A stretch of DNA of 39,462 bases, from the NCBI RefSeq assembly GCF_016863495.1, contig NZ_BOOZ01000056.1, positions 1 through 39,462 of the forward strand, read 5' to 3'. Origin of the DNA: Micromonospora andamanensis (GTDB lineage: Bacteria > Actinomycetota > Actinomycetes > Mycobacteriales > Micromonosporaceae). Of this stretch, positions 38,962 to 39,462 are shown in pieces (within the stretch, counting starts at the first letter, position 1; the number at the start of each line of letters is the position of its first letter). The position numbers and the translations under genes were made by a program. Under the pieces are notes generated by a model, which was given only the letters and a program-made list of their open reading frames with translations, was not told where the DNA came from and searched no databases.

Positions 38962-39408
38962 ATGTCAGACCTTCCCGGTTCCGCAGCCGACCTGCTACCC
39001 CTGCTCACCCGCGCCGAGCGGCTGCTCTCGCGCCGGGTCGGCGGGGTGCTCGCCGCCGAGTCACTGAGCATCGAGGCGTGGCGGGTCCTCTGCCTGCTCG
39101 CCGACGGCCTCGGTCACCCGATGAGCGAGGTCGCCGCGGAGACGTCGTTGCCGCCCGGCACCCTGACCAAGCTTGTCGACCAGCTCGTCGACCGTAACCT
39201 CGTCTTCCGCCGGGTCGACCCGATCGACCGCCGCCGCATCCGCGCCTACCTCACCGCCCGGGGCCGCCGCGAACACGAGCGGGTGGACGCCGAGATCCGC
39301 GCCCACCTCGCCGGCCTCGACGCGAGCGACGACACCACCCTCGCCGTCCTACTGGACGCCCTCATCACCCGCCTCGACACCACCCACCGCACCCCCACCC
39401 CCGCCTGA
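38962..39408 (+). CDS. MarR family transcriptional regulator
   Basis: A protein of 148 aa from ATG 38962, with GGCGGGAG upstream. The winged helix-turn-helix is clear: LSIEAWRVLCLLADGLGHPM, SEVAAETSLPPGTLTKLVDQ, then the wing VFRRVDPIDRRRIRAYLTARG. The longer frame upstream lacks family similarity. It is divergent from the AmiC-like sensor gene, with 97 bases between starts and a possible -10 TACGAT near 38930. It probably controls that gene, and perhaps urt; the ligand is unknown. Confidence 0.9.
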   Translation: MSDLPGSAADLLPLLTRAERLLSRRVGGVLAAESLSIEAWRVLCLLADGLGHPMSEVAAETSLPPGTLTKLVDQLVDRNLVFRRVDPIDRRRIRAYLTARGRREHERVDAEIRAHLAGLDASDDTTLAVLLDALITRLDTTHRTPTPA

Positions 39409-39441
39409 CCTGCCCCCCGCCCGCACCCCCCGCCCGCCCGC

Positions 39442-39462
39442 CGCGATCTTGCACTTTTGGTC
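39442..39462. repeat. Partial copy of the GATCTTGCACTTT element at the window edge
   Basis: CGCGATCTTGCACTTTTGGTC runs into the window end. The core GATCTTGCACTTT is identical to the arm at 32368-32380. The complementary arm is expected just beyond the window. Confidence 0.7.

Noticed and set aside
37737..39071. Longer start for the AmiC-like protein adding 69 residues
   Set aside because: The extension crosses the MarR promoter and start, is Ser/Arg-rich without structure, and contains no signal peptide.

Overview
The window looks like chromosome from a high-GC actinomycete, most probably Micromonospora or a close relative in Micromonosporaceae. This rests on the very high third-position GC, many GTG starts, Tat and lipoprotein export signals, a CebR-type operator, an MtrA/OmpR-style response regulator, and intergenic repeats that I associate with Micromonospora. 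The genus is an inference. No rRNA, tRNA, CRISPR array, transposase or intact mobile element was seen.

Layout. 1-1120: remnant-like DNA, with the tail of a TPR protein running into a DUF3710 domain, then a 5'-truncated coding stretch. 1183-2302: a MmcQ/YjbR protein, a dihydrofolate-reductase-like protein and a terminator. 2613-5790: two exported sugar enzymes, a GSDH-PKD protein and a Tat-exported sugar isomerase-like protein. 5794-7773: a DUF418 membrane protein and a divergent TetR regulator around a 45-bp palindrome. 7774-8173: a structured repeat-like element and a MazG-like remnant. 8174-10800: pdxY, then a HEAT protein and a MerR-HEAT regulator in one operon behind a MerR-type operator. 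10855-13302: a secreted M14 carboxypeptidase. 13631-15773: a small Cys-containing protein, then a helix-turn-helix regulator and an MFS exporter with matching operators. 15786-21168: an imine-reductase-like enzyme, an arginase-fold protein, an SDR, a lipid-kinase-like protein, and a TetR/SDR divergent pair.

21175-30122: htpG, then what looks like an envelope-stress or redox neighbourhood. A response regulator, histidine kinase and GerMN lipoprotein form a translationally coupled operon. It is flanked by two GlsB/YeaQ small membrane proteins, and a shared TTTGTCACGCAAC motif sits at both ends. Across from it run two STAS proteins, one fused to a Cys4 zinc-ribbon-like segment. They are followed by a three-gene set: a secreted acidic-linker protein, a five-helix DUF6529-like membrane protein with regularly spaced His, and a Rieske Tat lipoprotein.

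30259-39462: a secreted GH5-Fn3-CBM2 cellulase under a CebR-type operator, then a complete urtABCDE urea ABC transporter operon read leftward. Upstream of urtA is a cytoplasmic AmiC-like binding protein, divergent from a MarR regulator. Two copies of an intergenic GATCTTGCACTTT element are present.

The most promising little-described candidates are the Rieske/DUF6529/secreted-protein module with its STAS neighbours, the AmiC-like sensor beside urt without an AmiR partner, and the HEAT plus MerR-HEAT pair.
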